A DNA stretch of 14,522 nucleotides from VHBM01 sp052386635 (GTDB lineage Archaea; Thermoproteota; Nitrososphaeria; Nitrososphaerales; Nitrosopumilaceae). Shown here one piece after another: positions 1-6,112 of the stretch. The notes below the pieces were generated by a model, which was not told the origin of the DNA, ran no database searches, and saw only the letters and a list, made by a program, of their open reading frames with translations. Positions within the stretch are counted from its first letter, which is position 1; every line of letters starts with the position of its first letter. The DNA lies in the NCBI GenBank assembly GCA_052386635.1, contig JBQTJY010000046.1, positions 1-14,522 on the forward strand, read 5' to 3'. A program made the position numbers and the translations under genes.

Positions 1-1919
1 ATCAAGCTCTAAAGGATCTAGCTCACAGAACTCCATACTTTGCAGATAAAGTAAGAACACTTGAGCCAATCTCGATTATCAAAACTGAAGGATTTGGAGA
101 CATTCCCGCAAAAGAAACATGTGAAAAATTCAAAATTCGAGACCAAGATGATCCGAAATTAGAAGAGGCAACAAAGGATCTTTATTCTAAAGAGTTCTAC
201 GGCGGAATTTTAAAAGAAAATACAAAACAGTTTGCAGGTAAGAAAATTTCTGATGTAAAAGATGATATAAAAAATTGGCTAATTGATGCAAAAGATGGAG
301 ATGTTTTACTAGAGCTAAACAATGCACCAGTTAGATGCAGATGTGGTGCTGAATGTGTTGTTAAAATTCTAACAAATCAATGGTTTCTAAATTATGGCGA
401 CAAAGAATGGAAGGAAAAAGCTACAAAGTGTCTTGATAAGATGAGTGTTTTGCCGCAAGAGATCCGCCCTGAATTTAATTATGTTATAGGATGGCTGCGA
501 GAGCGAGCGTGTGCAAGGCAACATGGACTTGGCACAAAACTACCATGGGATAAACAATGGATTGTTGAAAGCCTCTCAGATTCTGTGATTTACATGGCGT
601 ACTATATCATTGCAAAGTTTGTAAATGCTGGAAAAATATCAGCTGATTCTCTATCAAAAGAATTTTTTGATTTTGTATTTTTAGAAAAGGGTAGCGGAGT
701 ACAAGTGGAAGAGATTACAAAGATTCCTATTGACACCATTTATGATATTAAAAAGGAATTTTCTTACTTTTATCCTGTTGATTCAAGACATTCAGGACGT
801 GACTTGGTTCCAAACCACTTGACATTTTTTATTTTAAACCATGTTGCAATATTTCCAGAGAATGATTGGCCTCGTGAGATAGTAGTTAATGGTTCTGTTT
901 TGATGGATGGCAAAAAAATGTCAAAGAGTATGGGAAACATAATTCCTTTGAGACAGGCAATTCGTGATTATGGTGCAGATCCAATCAGACTTGCAATAAT
1001 AATATCAGCTGAGTTATTGCAGGATGCTGATTTTAATCTAGAATCAGTAAATGGAATAAAAAACAAGCTTGCTTCATTACTAGAGGAATGCTCAAAGCTA
1101 AAGCCAGGAAAACCTTCCAAGTTACAAGCTGAGGATAAGTGGATTCAAAGCAAGCTCCAGTCTGTAATATCAAACGTTAGTGCAAGCATCGAGAAGATGA
1201 GACTGCGCGAAGCGTTGCATGAGATATTATTTTCATTTGAGTCTGATTTACAATGGTATCTTAAAAGAGCTAAAGCAAAGAAAAGAGACGACTATTCTGG
1301 TGTTTTGCATGAGATTAACACAGATAGAGTTGCAATGCTATCTCCATTTGCACCACACATAGCTGAAGAGGTTTGGGAAAAGCTTGGCAATTCAGGTTTG
1401 GTTTCCCAGACTAGCTGGCCAAGTGTTTTAGCTGATGTAATTGATCCTAATGCAATCCAGTCAGAAGAATTGTTAAAATCAATCATCGATGACATTTCAA
1501 ACATTCTCAAGGTTACAAAAATTACTCCAAAGAAAATCACAATATACACAGCTAATTCTTTCAAGTCAAAGGCATATCATGCAATTTTAGAAAAGGTGAT
1601 GGCAGGCGAGACAAACATAGGTGCTATAATGAAGGATTTAATTGCAAATCCTCAGACAGCTGATATCAAAAAGAATCCTGACTTTGTTCAAAAGACCATC
1701 AAGGATATTTTGTCAGAGCCAGCTGAGATTAGAAAAAGTAGGCTTGAGACAAAAAACTTTGATGAAGAGTCGTTGGTTGCAAAAGAGCTAATTAGCTTGG
1801 CAAAAAGTGACTTTGGTGTTGATGTGCAAGTGTTTTCTGAGAATGATTCTGGAATTTATGATCCAAAAGGAAAAGCAAAAGCTGCAAGACCTTTCAAACC
1901 GGCAATACTAATAGAATAG
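1..1919 (+). CDS. leuS: Leucyl-tRNA synthetase, archaeal type, 5'-truncated by window edge
   Basis: Class I aminoacyl-tRNA synthetase that charges tRNA-Leu with leucine in the cytoplasm. The frame is open from base 3 with no stop, so the gene starts before the window: 638 residues are present, against roughly 950 in archaeal LeuRS, so the HIGH motif and most of the editing domain are missing. Visible in order are the end of the CP1 insertion, a Cys-x-Cys-x3-Cys cluster (codons near 336-356) followed by the NQWFLNY segment, the catalytic-domain stretch with LSDSVIYMAYYIIAK, the KMSKS loop at 915-929 (KKMSKSMGN), a helical anticodon-binding domain (HEILFSFESDLQWYLKR, SPFAPHIAEEVWEKLG), and the archaeal C-terminal extension ending DPKGKAKAARPFKPAILIE. 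The lysine- and proline-rich tail and overall order fit archaeal rather than bacterial LeuRS. An ATG at 441 is internal and not the start. The next gene begins 34 bases downstream with its own TATA-like box. Confidence 0.96.
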   Translation, partial: QALKDLAHRTPYFADKVRTLEPISIIKTEGFGDIPAKETCEKFKIRDQDDPKLEEATKDLYSKEFYGGILKENTKQFAGKKISDVKDDIKNWLIDAKDGDVLLELNNAPVRCRCGAECVVKILTNQWFLNYGDKEWKEKATKCLDKMSVLPQEIRPEFNYVIGWLRERACARQHGLGTKLPWDKQWIVESLSDSVIYMAYYIIAKFVNAGKISADSLSKEFFDFVFLEKGSGVQVEEITKIPIDTIYDIKKEFSYFYPVDSRHSGRDLVPNHLTFFILNHVAIFPENDWPREIVVNGSVLMDGKKMSKSMGNIIPLRQAIRDYGADPIRLAIIISAELLQDADFNLESVNGIKNKLASLLEECSKLKPGKPSKLQAEDKWIQSKLQSVISNVSASIEKMRLREALHEILFSFESDLQWYLKRAKAKKRDDYSGVLHEINTDRVAMLSPFAPHIAEEVWEKLGNSGLVSQTSWPSVLADVIDPNAIQSEELLKSIIDDISNILKVTKITPKKITIYTANSFKSKAYHAILEKVMAGETNIGAIMKDLIANPQTADIKKNPDFVQKTIKDILSEPAEIRKSRLETKNFDEESLVAKELISLAKSDFGVDVQVFSENDSGIYDPKGKAKAARPFKPAILIE

Positions 1920-1921
1920 TG

Positions 1922-1930
1922 TATTTATTA
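1922..1930 (+). promoter_or_regulatory. TATA-like box for the oxidoreductase gene
   Basis: The AT-rich stretch TATTTATTA in the 34-base gap after leuS is centred about 27-28 bases before the ATG at 1954. That is the spacing expected for an archaeal promoter whose transcript begins at or next to the start codon (leaderless). No Shine-Dalgarno sequence precedes the ATG, which fits. Prediction from spacing and composition only. Confidence 0.45.
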
Positions 1931-1953
1931 GGCCAAAGATCTTTTTATCTAAA

Positions 1954-2964
1954 ATGAAAATTGCTGTAGTCGGCATGGGAGTCGCTGGCAGTTATCTGCT
2001 TTCTAGACTCAAACATGATCACGAGGTAGTAGGCTTTGAGAGAATGAATGAAAAAGATCATGACTCTATTTGTGCATGGGGCTCATCAAAATCTAAAATG
2101 CAGGAACTTTGCAAAAAAGCAGATATCGATTTTGAAAAATATGTTATTCATGATGGAAAAAATCTACACATCGAAGTAGATAGTGGTAGCAAGTTTGACA
2201 TCAAACTAAAAGGATTATGCACCTACGACAAAATTGGAATTATCCGTGATATGACTAAAGGCTGCGAGGTGCATTATGGCATCACGCCAAAACTAGGCGA
2301 TTTGGAAAGAGACTTTGATCTTATAATAGACGCAACTGGATTTTATAGGATGTATCTTCCAAGACCTGCTGATGATTTTTACCTGCCTACATATCAATAC
2401 AAAATTGAATACGAAAATGAGGTGCCTCTAGATGATTTTTATGTTAAACCGTTTCGAGGCATAACTGGCTATTTCTGGTATTTTCCATTGAGTAAAAATC
2501 TGGCCCACATTGGAGCTGGAGATTACAAGAAAAACCACGTTAAAGAAACTGATGAGTTTTTGAAAAGACATGGCGGCAAAATTACCAAAACTGTTGGCAG
2601 GCCAATAAGACTTGCTACGCCAGATAGATGTGAGCCATTTTATCATGGAAAGGTAGTTGGAGTTGGAGAGTCGATAGGTACTGTTTATCCGCTGCTAGGT
2701 GAGGGAATCATCCCAAGCATGATTTGTGCTGATATTTTTATCAAAAATATAGGAAATAACGAAAAATATAGAAGCGAAGTTCTGACATATTTTGCAATCT
2801 ATAGCAAAGTATTGAAATTTGTACTTTCAAAAATGAAAGGCGAGTTTAGTTTTATAAAACAATTTGCTGACTTGATATCAATTTTTAGGTACATGAAAAA
2901 AAATGAAGACCGGTTTGGGATGGAAATTCATATTCGCGATTTAGTAAAGGTCGCAAAGGCCTAG
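1954..2964 (+). CDS. FAD-dependent oxidoreductase, geranylgeranyl reductase-like
   Basis: A 336-residue flavoprotein. The N-terminus has a dinucleotide-binding Rossmann motif (GMGVAG, residues 7-12) with an acidic residue at the end of the second strand (VVGFER, E29), typical of FAD binding. A central DLIIDATGFYR segment and a later GKVVGVGESIGTVYPLLGEGI segment match the layout of the second FAD-contacting motif in the geranylgeranyl reductase / p-hydroxybenzoate hydroxylase superfamily. In archaea members of this group saturate the isoprenoid chains of membrane lipids, or act on quinones and related prenyl compounds. The exact substrate cannot be read from sequence. The usual G-D pair of the second motif appears as G-E here, and the chain is a little shorter than typical archaeal lipid reductases (about 390-450), so it may be a divergent paralogue. 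The start is the ATG placed for a leaderless transcript. The stop overlaps the convergent gene's stop by four bases. Confidence 0.75.
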   Translation: MKIAVVGMGVAGSYLLSRLKHDHEVVGFERMNEKDHDSICAWGSSKSKMQELCKKADIDFEKYVIHDGKNLHIEVDSGSKFDIKLKGLCTYDKIGIIRDMTKGCEVHYGITPKLGDLERDFDLIIDATGFYRMYLPRPADDFYLPTYQYKIEYENEVPLDDFYVKPFRGITGYFWYFPLSKNLAHIGAGDYKKNHVKETDEFLKRHGGKITKTVGRPIRLATPDRCEPFYHGKVVGVGESIGTVYPLLGEGIIPSMICADIFIKNIGNNEKYRSEVLTYFAIYSKVLKFVLSKMKGEFSFIKQFADLISIFRYMKKNEDRFGMEIHIRDLVKVAKA

Positions 2965-3680
2965 CCAAACGTTACATGGCCAAAACTTTCTCTAGCTGTT
3001 CTGTTTGATTTCATATTATAGTCGTAAACTAGTTCAGAGTATTCTTGCAGAATCTCTTTCATTGAATCAATGGTTTCTGCCAAATAAAATCCTGGACAAT
3101 CTCCTGTAAATTGAAATGTTGCATGAACCCGTGCTGTGCCGTTTTCGTTTACAAGCCACGTAGAAAACGGATAAAGATAGCAGACTCCGGGTCTTTGTGG
3201 ATGTAAACTGCAAAAGCCTTTGTTGTCTAAAAATCTGCATGAGATATGAGTTCCATCATCAGCTTCTGTCTCGTCAGATTTTCGTTTCAGATTGACGCCA
3301 GTCATTGTAGTTACCTCCCCTGAAGGTCCATATTCCTGCCAAGTGGCAACCAAGGTTTCATTTTTTAAAAAATCAGATGTTTTTTGATATTTCATTCCTT
3401 TTCCAATTGTAATTATGTCATCTGAGGTCAACGGTAGTCTTCCCTGTCTATTGCAGCAGTTATGGCAGTCAGGCCAATAACACTTCCATAAAATGAATTT
3501 TTTTTCCTTTGACAAATAAGGAATGTGAAAAATTACGTTTTTTACTTTGAGTGGATAGTCAGATACGTCTGTACATTTTCCTAACATAAAGTCATGTAAA
3601 ATTGGATCAATTTTCCAGTCTTTTTCTAATAAAATAAGGGACTCTTCAATTTCTTTTTGTGACAATTCAATTATAACCAA
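2961..3680 (-). CDS. YkgJ-type cysteine-cluster protein
   Basis: A 239-residue soluble protein with the cysteine pattern of the YkgJ / CxxCxxCC family, thought to bind zinc or an iron-sulfur cluster. Function in this family is unknown. The cysteines are C67, then C72-x2-C75-C76 (DCHNCCNRQGRLPLTSDDI), C148, C157 and C167 (CRFLDNKGFCSLHPQRPGVC followed by YLYPF), and C195. The phrase around residues 148-171 is the family hallmark, and the basic FLxNKGxCxLHxxRPxxC layout is intact. No signal peptide or membrane segment is seen. The first codon is TTG at 3678-3680, because the frame has no ATG before M32, which lies well inside the conserved part. A second TTG at 3663-3665 is also possible. It lies tail to tail with the oxidoreductase, and the divergent neighbour starts only 8-17 bases away, so its promoter must sit inside that neighbour. 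Confidence 0.8.
   Translation of the reverse strand: MVIIELSQKEIEESLILLEKDWKIDPILHDFMLGKCTDVSDYPLKVKNVIFHIPYLSKEKKFILWKCYWPDCHNCCNRQGRLPLTSDDIITIGKGMKYQKTSDFLKNETLVATWQEYGPSGEVTTMTGVNLKRKSDETEADDGTHISCRFLDNKGFCSLHPQRPGVCYLYPFSTWLVNENGTARVHATFQFTGDCPGFYLAETIDSMKEILQEYSELVYDYNMKSNRTARESFGHVTFG
3671..3676 (+). promoter_or_regulatory. TATA-like box for the small gene at 3698
   Basis: TTATAA lies 22-27 bases before the ATG at 3698, the right distance for a leaderless archaeal transcript starting there, and too close (13-18 bases) for the ATG at 3689. This is the main argument for choosing the inner start. It falls inside the first codons of the divergent YkgJ gene. Confidence 0.4.
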
Positions 3681-3697
3681 TTCTAAAGATGCTATTA

Positions 3698-4015
3698 ATG
3701 TTGAGCGAAAAAGGAAAATATGCTTCTGCTACTGAAAACCGAAGATTTGTTTGGCAAAAAATTGTTTGGCCTTTGATATTAGAGCTAAATGATGTAGCAT
3801 TCACACTAAAACAGTATCAAAAAAAACGCGACGAGATTTGTAAAAATGATAGTGCGATGATGAGTACATCAAGGGGACTGGTGTCCTTGCAACAAAAAGG
3901 GATTCTTTACAAAGAAAAGGATCTTTACTCCATACACTATAGATTGATTCCATATATGCGATTAAAAGCAGATTGTGATTATGCAACTGCGATTCATGAA
4001 GTGAAAATCAAATAG
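3698..4015 (+). CDS. Small hypothetical protein, possible winged-helix fold
   Basis: I do not recognise this gene. From the ATG at 3698 it encodes 105 residues; an ATG at 3689 would add three (MLL). The product is basic and apparently soluble, without signal peptide, membrane segment or cysteine cluster. Residues about 22-70 look helical, and TSRGLVSLQQKGILYKEKDLYSIHYRL (about 57-83) resembles the recognition helix plus beta-wing of a winged-helix DNA-binding domain: a repeated helix face, then L-x-x-L-x-x-K-G-I-L, then alternating hydrophobic strands. That makes a small transcription regulator plausible, but this is inference from pattern only. It sits between the divergent YkgJ gene and the tRNA-Gln gene on the same strand. 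Codon use and base composition are like the neighbours. No Shine-Dalgarno sequence is seen, and the TATA-like box favours the inner start. Confidence 0.6.
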   Translation: MLSEKGKYASATENRRFVWQKIVWPLILELNDVAFTLKQYQKKRDEICKNDSAMMSTSRGLVSLQQKGILYKEKDLYSIHYRLIPYMRLKADCDYATAIHEVKIK

Positions 4016-4038
4016 TTAATTGCAATCTGTAAATAAAT

Positions 4039-4048
4039 AATTATATTC
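4039..4048 (+). promoter_or_regulatory. TATA-like box for tRNA-Gln
   Basis: AATTATATTC is centred about 28 bases upstream of the first tRNA base at 4072, in an otherwise AT-rich 56-base gap. It fits an archaeal tRNA promoter. Confidence 0.5.
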
Positions 4049-4093
4049 TAACGAAATTTAGTCGTCTTGGTAGCCCGATAGTCTAGCGGCCAA

Positions 4094-4109
4094 ATGATTT
4101 TCAGGTTAT
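4094..4109 (+). other. Probable tRNA intron at noncanonical position 21/22 (D arm)
   Basis: A 16-base insert between A21 and G22. It can form a bulge-helix-bulge: GGCC (4088-4091) pairs with GGTT (4104-4107) using two G-U pairs, a 3-base bulge AAA (4092-4094) lies on the 5' side and ATG (4108-4110) on the 3' side, and TGA/TCA (4095-4097 with 4101-4103) form the inner hairpin. Cutting after the second base of each bulge gives exactly these ends and restores a canonical D arm. The outer helix is weak, so a relaxed motif is likely. Confidence 0.7.
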
Positions 4110-4125
4110 GGATTCCGCGCTCTGG

Positions 4126-4140
4126 ATCTTATGAGAGGAC
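4126..4140 (+). other. Probable tRNA intron at canonical position 37/38
   Basis: A 15-base insert leaving a 7-base anticodon loop CTCTGGA. The 3' bulge A-C-A (4139-4141) next to the anticodon stem has the expected cut before A38. The central helix is not clean in that register. CTCT (4120-4123) pairs perfectly with AGAG (4134-4137), but this gives a 4-base 3' bulge, so the exact cut could be shifted. Any equal-length shift that keeps G36 leaves anticodon CTG. Confidence 0.65.
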
Positions 4141-4175
4141 ACGCGGGGACGGCAGTTCGAATCTGCCTCGGGCTA

Positions 4176-4185
4176 CTTGTCTTTT
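4176..4185 (+). terminator. Short T-rich tract after tRNA-Gln
   Basis: CTTGTCTTTT directly follows the discriminator base and is the only T-rich run near the tRNA 3' end. Archaeal RNA polymerase can terminate on short U tracts without a hairpin, so this is a weak terminator candidate. It overlaps the rps7 stop codon on the other strand. Confidence 0.3.
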
Positions 4186-4783
4186 ATCTAGATGCTTGAG
4201 CTATTCTTTCTAGCTCATGCTTTTTCTTTACAGAGGGTGCCTCTGAATCATTTGCTGCAGCTAAGATTAGATGTTCTGCCAAGTGTTCTTCGATTGCTTT
4301 TGGGTTTGAAAATGTAGCCTCTCTGACGCCGTCTGCAATAAACTTTAACGCCAAATCAATTCGCCTTACAGGTGCTACGTCTACAGAAACATGGTAGACT
4401 GTTCCACCATATACTATTCTAGTTGTGTCTTCGTTTGGTGCTGAGTGTTCTACTGCCCTAACTAAAACTTCAACAGGATTTTTGCCGGTTTTTAGGTGGA
4501 TTATATCAAAAGCTGTTTTGACTGTATTTATTGCATGAATTTTTTTGCCAGCCATGCGTCCAGTATTTTTTGCATACTTTTTTCCAAAGTGCATTAGCTT
4601 GTTGACTAGACGTTCGACTATGTTGACTTCGGCCTTGTTAAATCGTTTAAGAGCAGAGCGACCAAATGTTAAGGGCATAATAGATTGCCTAAGTGAGATT
4701 ACGTTTTTGAGACCCTTGTCTTGTATTGCAATATCGGATAAGTCCCATTTTCTAAACAACAAAAGTTTTTGTGTTTCACCCAT
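4184..4783 (-). CDS. rps7: Small ribosomal subunit protein S7 (uS7)
   Basis: A 199-residue primary 30S assembly protein that binds the 3' major domain of 16S rRNA and lines the E site. Recognisable S7 features are SIMPLTFGRSALKRFNKAEVNIVERLVNKLM, the KTGKNPVEVLVRAVEHSAPNEDTTRIVYGGTVYHVSVDVAPVRRIDLALKFI core with its conserved P-V-R-R-x-D segment, and the EHLAEHLILAAAND helix. Length matches archaeal S7 (about 190-215), longer than bacterial. It begins 6 bases after the rps12 stop, with a GGAG Shine-Dalgarno core about 10 bases before the ATG, lying inside the rps12 end. It is the last gene of the minus-strand cluster. No EF-1A or S10 gene follows, unlike the order in many archaea. Its stop lies 8 bases from the convergent tRNA-Gln. 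Confidence 0.97.
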   Translation of the reverse strand: MGETQKLLLFRKWDLSDIAIQDKGLKNVISLRQSIMPLTFGRSALKRFNKAEVNIVERLVNKLMHFGKKYAKNTGRMAGKKIHAINTVKTAFDIIHLKTGKNPVEVLVRAVEHSAPNEDTTRIVYGGTVYHVSVDVAPVRRIDLALKFIADGVREATFSNPKAIEEHLAEHLILAAANDSEAPSVKKKHELERIAQASR

Positions 4784-4789
4784 GCTCTA

Positions 4790-5227
4790 CTATCTCCTTG
4801 GCTTTTCTTTCTTACCTAACACTAATTCACGCAGCGAGGTTCCATTTACTTTGAATACCTTGAATCTGACTCCTGGAATATCTCCCATTGCTCCTCCCAT
4901 TGTAGCGCCCATTCCTTCTACATGAACCTCATCATGTTCATCTACAAAGTTCATTGCGCCGTCTCGTGGAAGAAACGCTGTAATGGTTTTTCCATTCTTG
5001 ATAAGTTGAACTCTAACACATTTTCTTACAGCAGAGTTTGGCTGTTTTGCTTCAATGCCTACTTTTTCTAATACAATTCCCCTTGCTTGTGGTGCGCCAC
5101 CAAGTGGGTTTGCTTTTCTGTCCAGTCCAAGTTTTCTTCTTTTATATGTTCCAATAGACCAACGCAGTCGTTTTCGTTTTGCTTTTAAAACTCTACCTGC
5201 AAACAAACCAAGTGGGGATTTTGCCAT
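4790..5227 (-). CDS. rps12: Small ribosomal subunit protein S12 (uS12)
   Basis: A 145-residue 30S protein at the decoding centre that influences tRNA selection accuracy. The archaeal/eukaryotic (S23-like) form is clear from the N-terminal GLFAGRVLKAKRKRLRW region, LGLDRKANPLGGAPQARGIVLEKVGIEAKQ, the signature PNSAVRKC at residues 63-70 followed by VRVQLIKNGK, and the PRDG loop near residue 88 that faces the decoding site. The end KKEKPRR is typical. Length is normal (about 140-147 in archaea). It follows the NusA-like gene by 4 bases and precedes rps7 by 6, so the three are almost certainly co-transcribed. No clear Shine-Dalgarno sequence is present before the ATG. Confidence 0.98.
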   Translation of the reverse strand: MAKSPLGLFAGRVLKAKRKRLRWSIGTYKRRKLGLDRKANPLGGAPQARGIVLEKVGIEAKQPNSAVRKCVRVQLIKNGKTITAFLPRDGAMNFVDEHDEVHVEGMGATMGGAMGDIPGVRFKVFKVNGTSLRELVLGKKEKPRR

Positions 5228-5231
5228 AAAT

Positions 5232-5693
5232 CTACAACTCGGGTAGTCTTTCTGGGCTGTTTATTTGGACGTTTGTAATTTCAAAATATCTTTTTGCCAA
5301 GAGTCGTGCTTTTTCAGCGTTGCGGCCTTCTCTGCCAACAACAATGCCTTTCTTTTTTGGATCAACTAATACAATTGCTTGCATAGAACCATCTGCACGT
5401 TTGTTGAGTTTTACTTCAGAAATTAATTTTGAGTTTAGTATATTTTTTAAAAATTCTGCAGGGTCTTCAGAGTATTCTACTATCTCTATATTTTTTTTAA
5501 CAATGTTTTGTAAAGTTCGTATATGAGAGCCACCCTTGCCAATTGCAAGACCCATTTTTCCTGAATTTACAACAAAAATAACCCTGTCTTGTTTTTCATC
5601 TTCGACACAATCTCGTGCTGTTGCACCTGTAACGTTTTGAAATAGCGACATTAGTCGCATTTGATCAGTTGTTAGCTTGATTGTTTGTGGCAT
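5232..5693 (-). CDS. nusA: NusA-like KH-domain RNA-binding protein
   Basis: A 153-residue protein containing two KH domains and little else, as in archaeal NusA-like proteins. These correspond to the KH1-KH2 part of bacterial NusA and lack the N-terminal polymerase-binding and S1 domains. The GxxG loops are GKGG at residues 52-55 (MGLAIGKGGSHIRTLQN) and GREG at 120-123 (GIVVGREGRNAEKARLL). KH domains bind single-stranded RNA. The archaeal protein's precise role in transcription elongation or termination is less established than in bacteria. Its place between rpl30e and rps12, in a cluster with the polymerase genes, is the conserved archaeal arrangement. The start ATG follows a 74-base gap holding a TATA-like box, and there is no Shine-Dalgarno sequence. 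Confidence 0.92.
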   Translation of the reverse strand: MPQTIKLTTDQMRLMSLFQNVTGATARDCVEDEKQDRVIFVVNSGKMGLAIGKGGSHIRTLQNIVKKNIEIVEYSEDPAEFLKNILNSKLISEVKLNKRADGSMQAIVLVDPKKKGIVVGREGRNAEKARLLAKRYFEITNVQINSPERLPEL

Positions 5694-5720
5694 TGTTATT
5701 TATCTCGAAGCTTTACCGCT

Positions 5721-5732
5721 CTCATTTAAACT
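5721..5732 (-). promoter_or_regulatory. TATA-like box ahead of nusA-rps12-rps7
   Basis: On the minus strand this reads AGTTTAAATGAG. The TTTAAA core (5725-5730) is about 27 bases before position 5701, giving a predicted leader of about 8 bases before the nusA ATG at 5693. The 74-base gap between rpl30e and nusA is the largest within the cluster, which supports an internal promoter. Confidence 0.4.
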
Positions 5733-5767
5733 TTCATAACACAAGTTTGTTGAAAGATGTGATTCAA

Positions 5768-6079
5768 TCATTTGTCTTTCGTTTCTTTTAGTAGTGATTT
5801 GATGTTAGTGTCGCTTAGTGATGTTAGTGAAATAGCTGATACGCGAAACTGCAGTCCACATAGTCTTCCAAGTGCTACTGACGAGCCTTCAAAATTTAGT
5901 GTTGGAATTTTTTCTTTTTTTGCAGATTTTTGTATTTTTTCTTCCATATCTTTTGAAACCGATTGTGATAATACTATTAGTTTAGAGTTTTGCATTGTGG
6001 CAAGGATTTGTTTTGAACCTAGTGTGCGTTTTTTTTCCTTGATTGCGTCTTTGAGTGTTTTTTCTAGTAGCTTGCTCAT
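5768..6079 (-). CDS. rpl30e: Large ribosomal subunit protein L30e (eL30)
   Basis: A 103-residue member of the L7Ae/L30e/S12e RNA-binding fold, found in archaea and eukaryotes but not bacteria. Markers are the N-terminal helix LLEKTLKDAIKEKKRTLGSKQILATMQNSKLIVLSQSVSK, the middle IPTLNFEGSSVALGRLCGL, and FRVSAISLTSLSDTNIKSLL, matching the L30e pattern in which an SxxLG segment lies next to the kink-turn binding loop. The length is normal. Between rpoA and nusA is its standard archaeal location. The 58-base gap after the rpoA stop contains a TATA-like box, so it may have its own transcript as well as read-through from the polymerase genes. Confidence 0.92.
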   Translation of the reverse strand: MSKLLEKTLKDAIKEKKRTLGSKQILATMQNSKLIVLSQSVSKDMEEKIQKSAKKEKIPTLNFEGSSVALGRLCGLQFRVSAISLTSLSDTNIKSLLKETKDK

Positions 6080-6112
6080 GATTTTATCTGTATTTGCCCA
6101 TTCTTAGTGTGA

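Larger units (their letters stand above)
4072..4175 (+). tRNA. tRNA-Gln(CTG) with two introns
   Basis: The acceptor stem pairs 4072-4078 (AGCCCGA) with 4168-4174 (TCGGGCT), seven perfect pairs, with discriminator A at 4175. The T arm is perfect: GGCAG, loop TTCGAAT, CTGCC (4151-4167). The anticodon stem is CCGCG (4115-4119) with CGCGG (4142-4146). The DNA is 104 bases and folds only if two inserts are removed: 16 bases in the D arm (4094-4109) and about 15 in the anticodon loop (4126-4140). Removal leaves 73 bases with a textbook D arm (G10-U25, U11-A24, C12-G23, U13-G22, A14, G18 G19, A21) and anticodon loop CTCTGGA, anticodon CTG. The A1-U72 first pair is the identity feature used by the archaeal Glu-tRNA-Gln amidotransferase GatDE, which supports glutamine over glutamate. 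CCA is not encoded. Confidence 0.85.

Noticed and set aside
441..443. ATG at 441 as the leuS start
   Set aside because: The same frame is open to the window edge and the upstream residues (PAKETCEKF, FAGKKISD, CRCGAECVVK) are clearly LeuRS.
4072..4175. tRNA-Glu rather than tRNA-Gln
   Set aside because: The D arm resembles tRNA-Glu, but the first pair is A1-U72 and no equal-length splice gives a 7-base loop with anticodon CTC. The one that restores a C at position 36 leaves a 6-base loop.
4545..4925. A 126-residue plus-strand open frame spanning rps7 and rps12
   Set aside because: It crosses two certain ribosomal protein genes in antisense and shows no family features.
6084..6101. A five-codon mini-ORF (ATG to TAA, minus strand) ahead of rpl30e
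   Set aside because: It begins upstream of the transcript start predicted from the TATA-like box, so it would not be in the main rpl30e mRNA.
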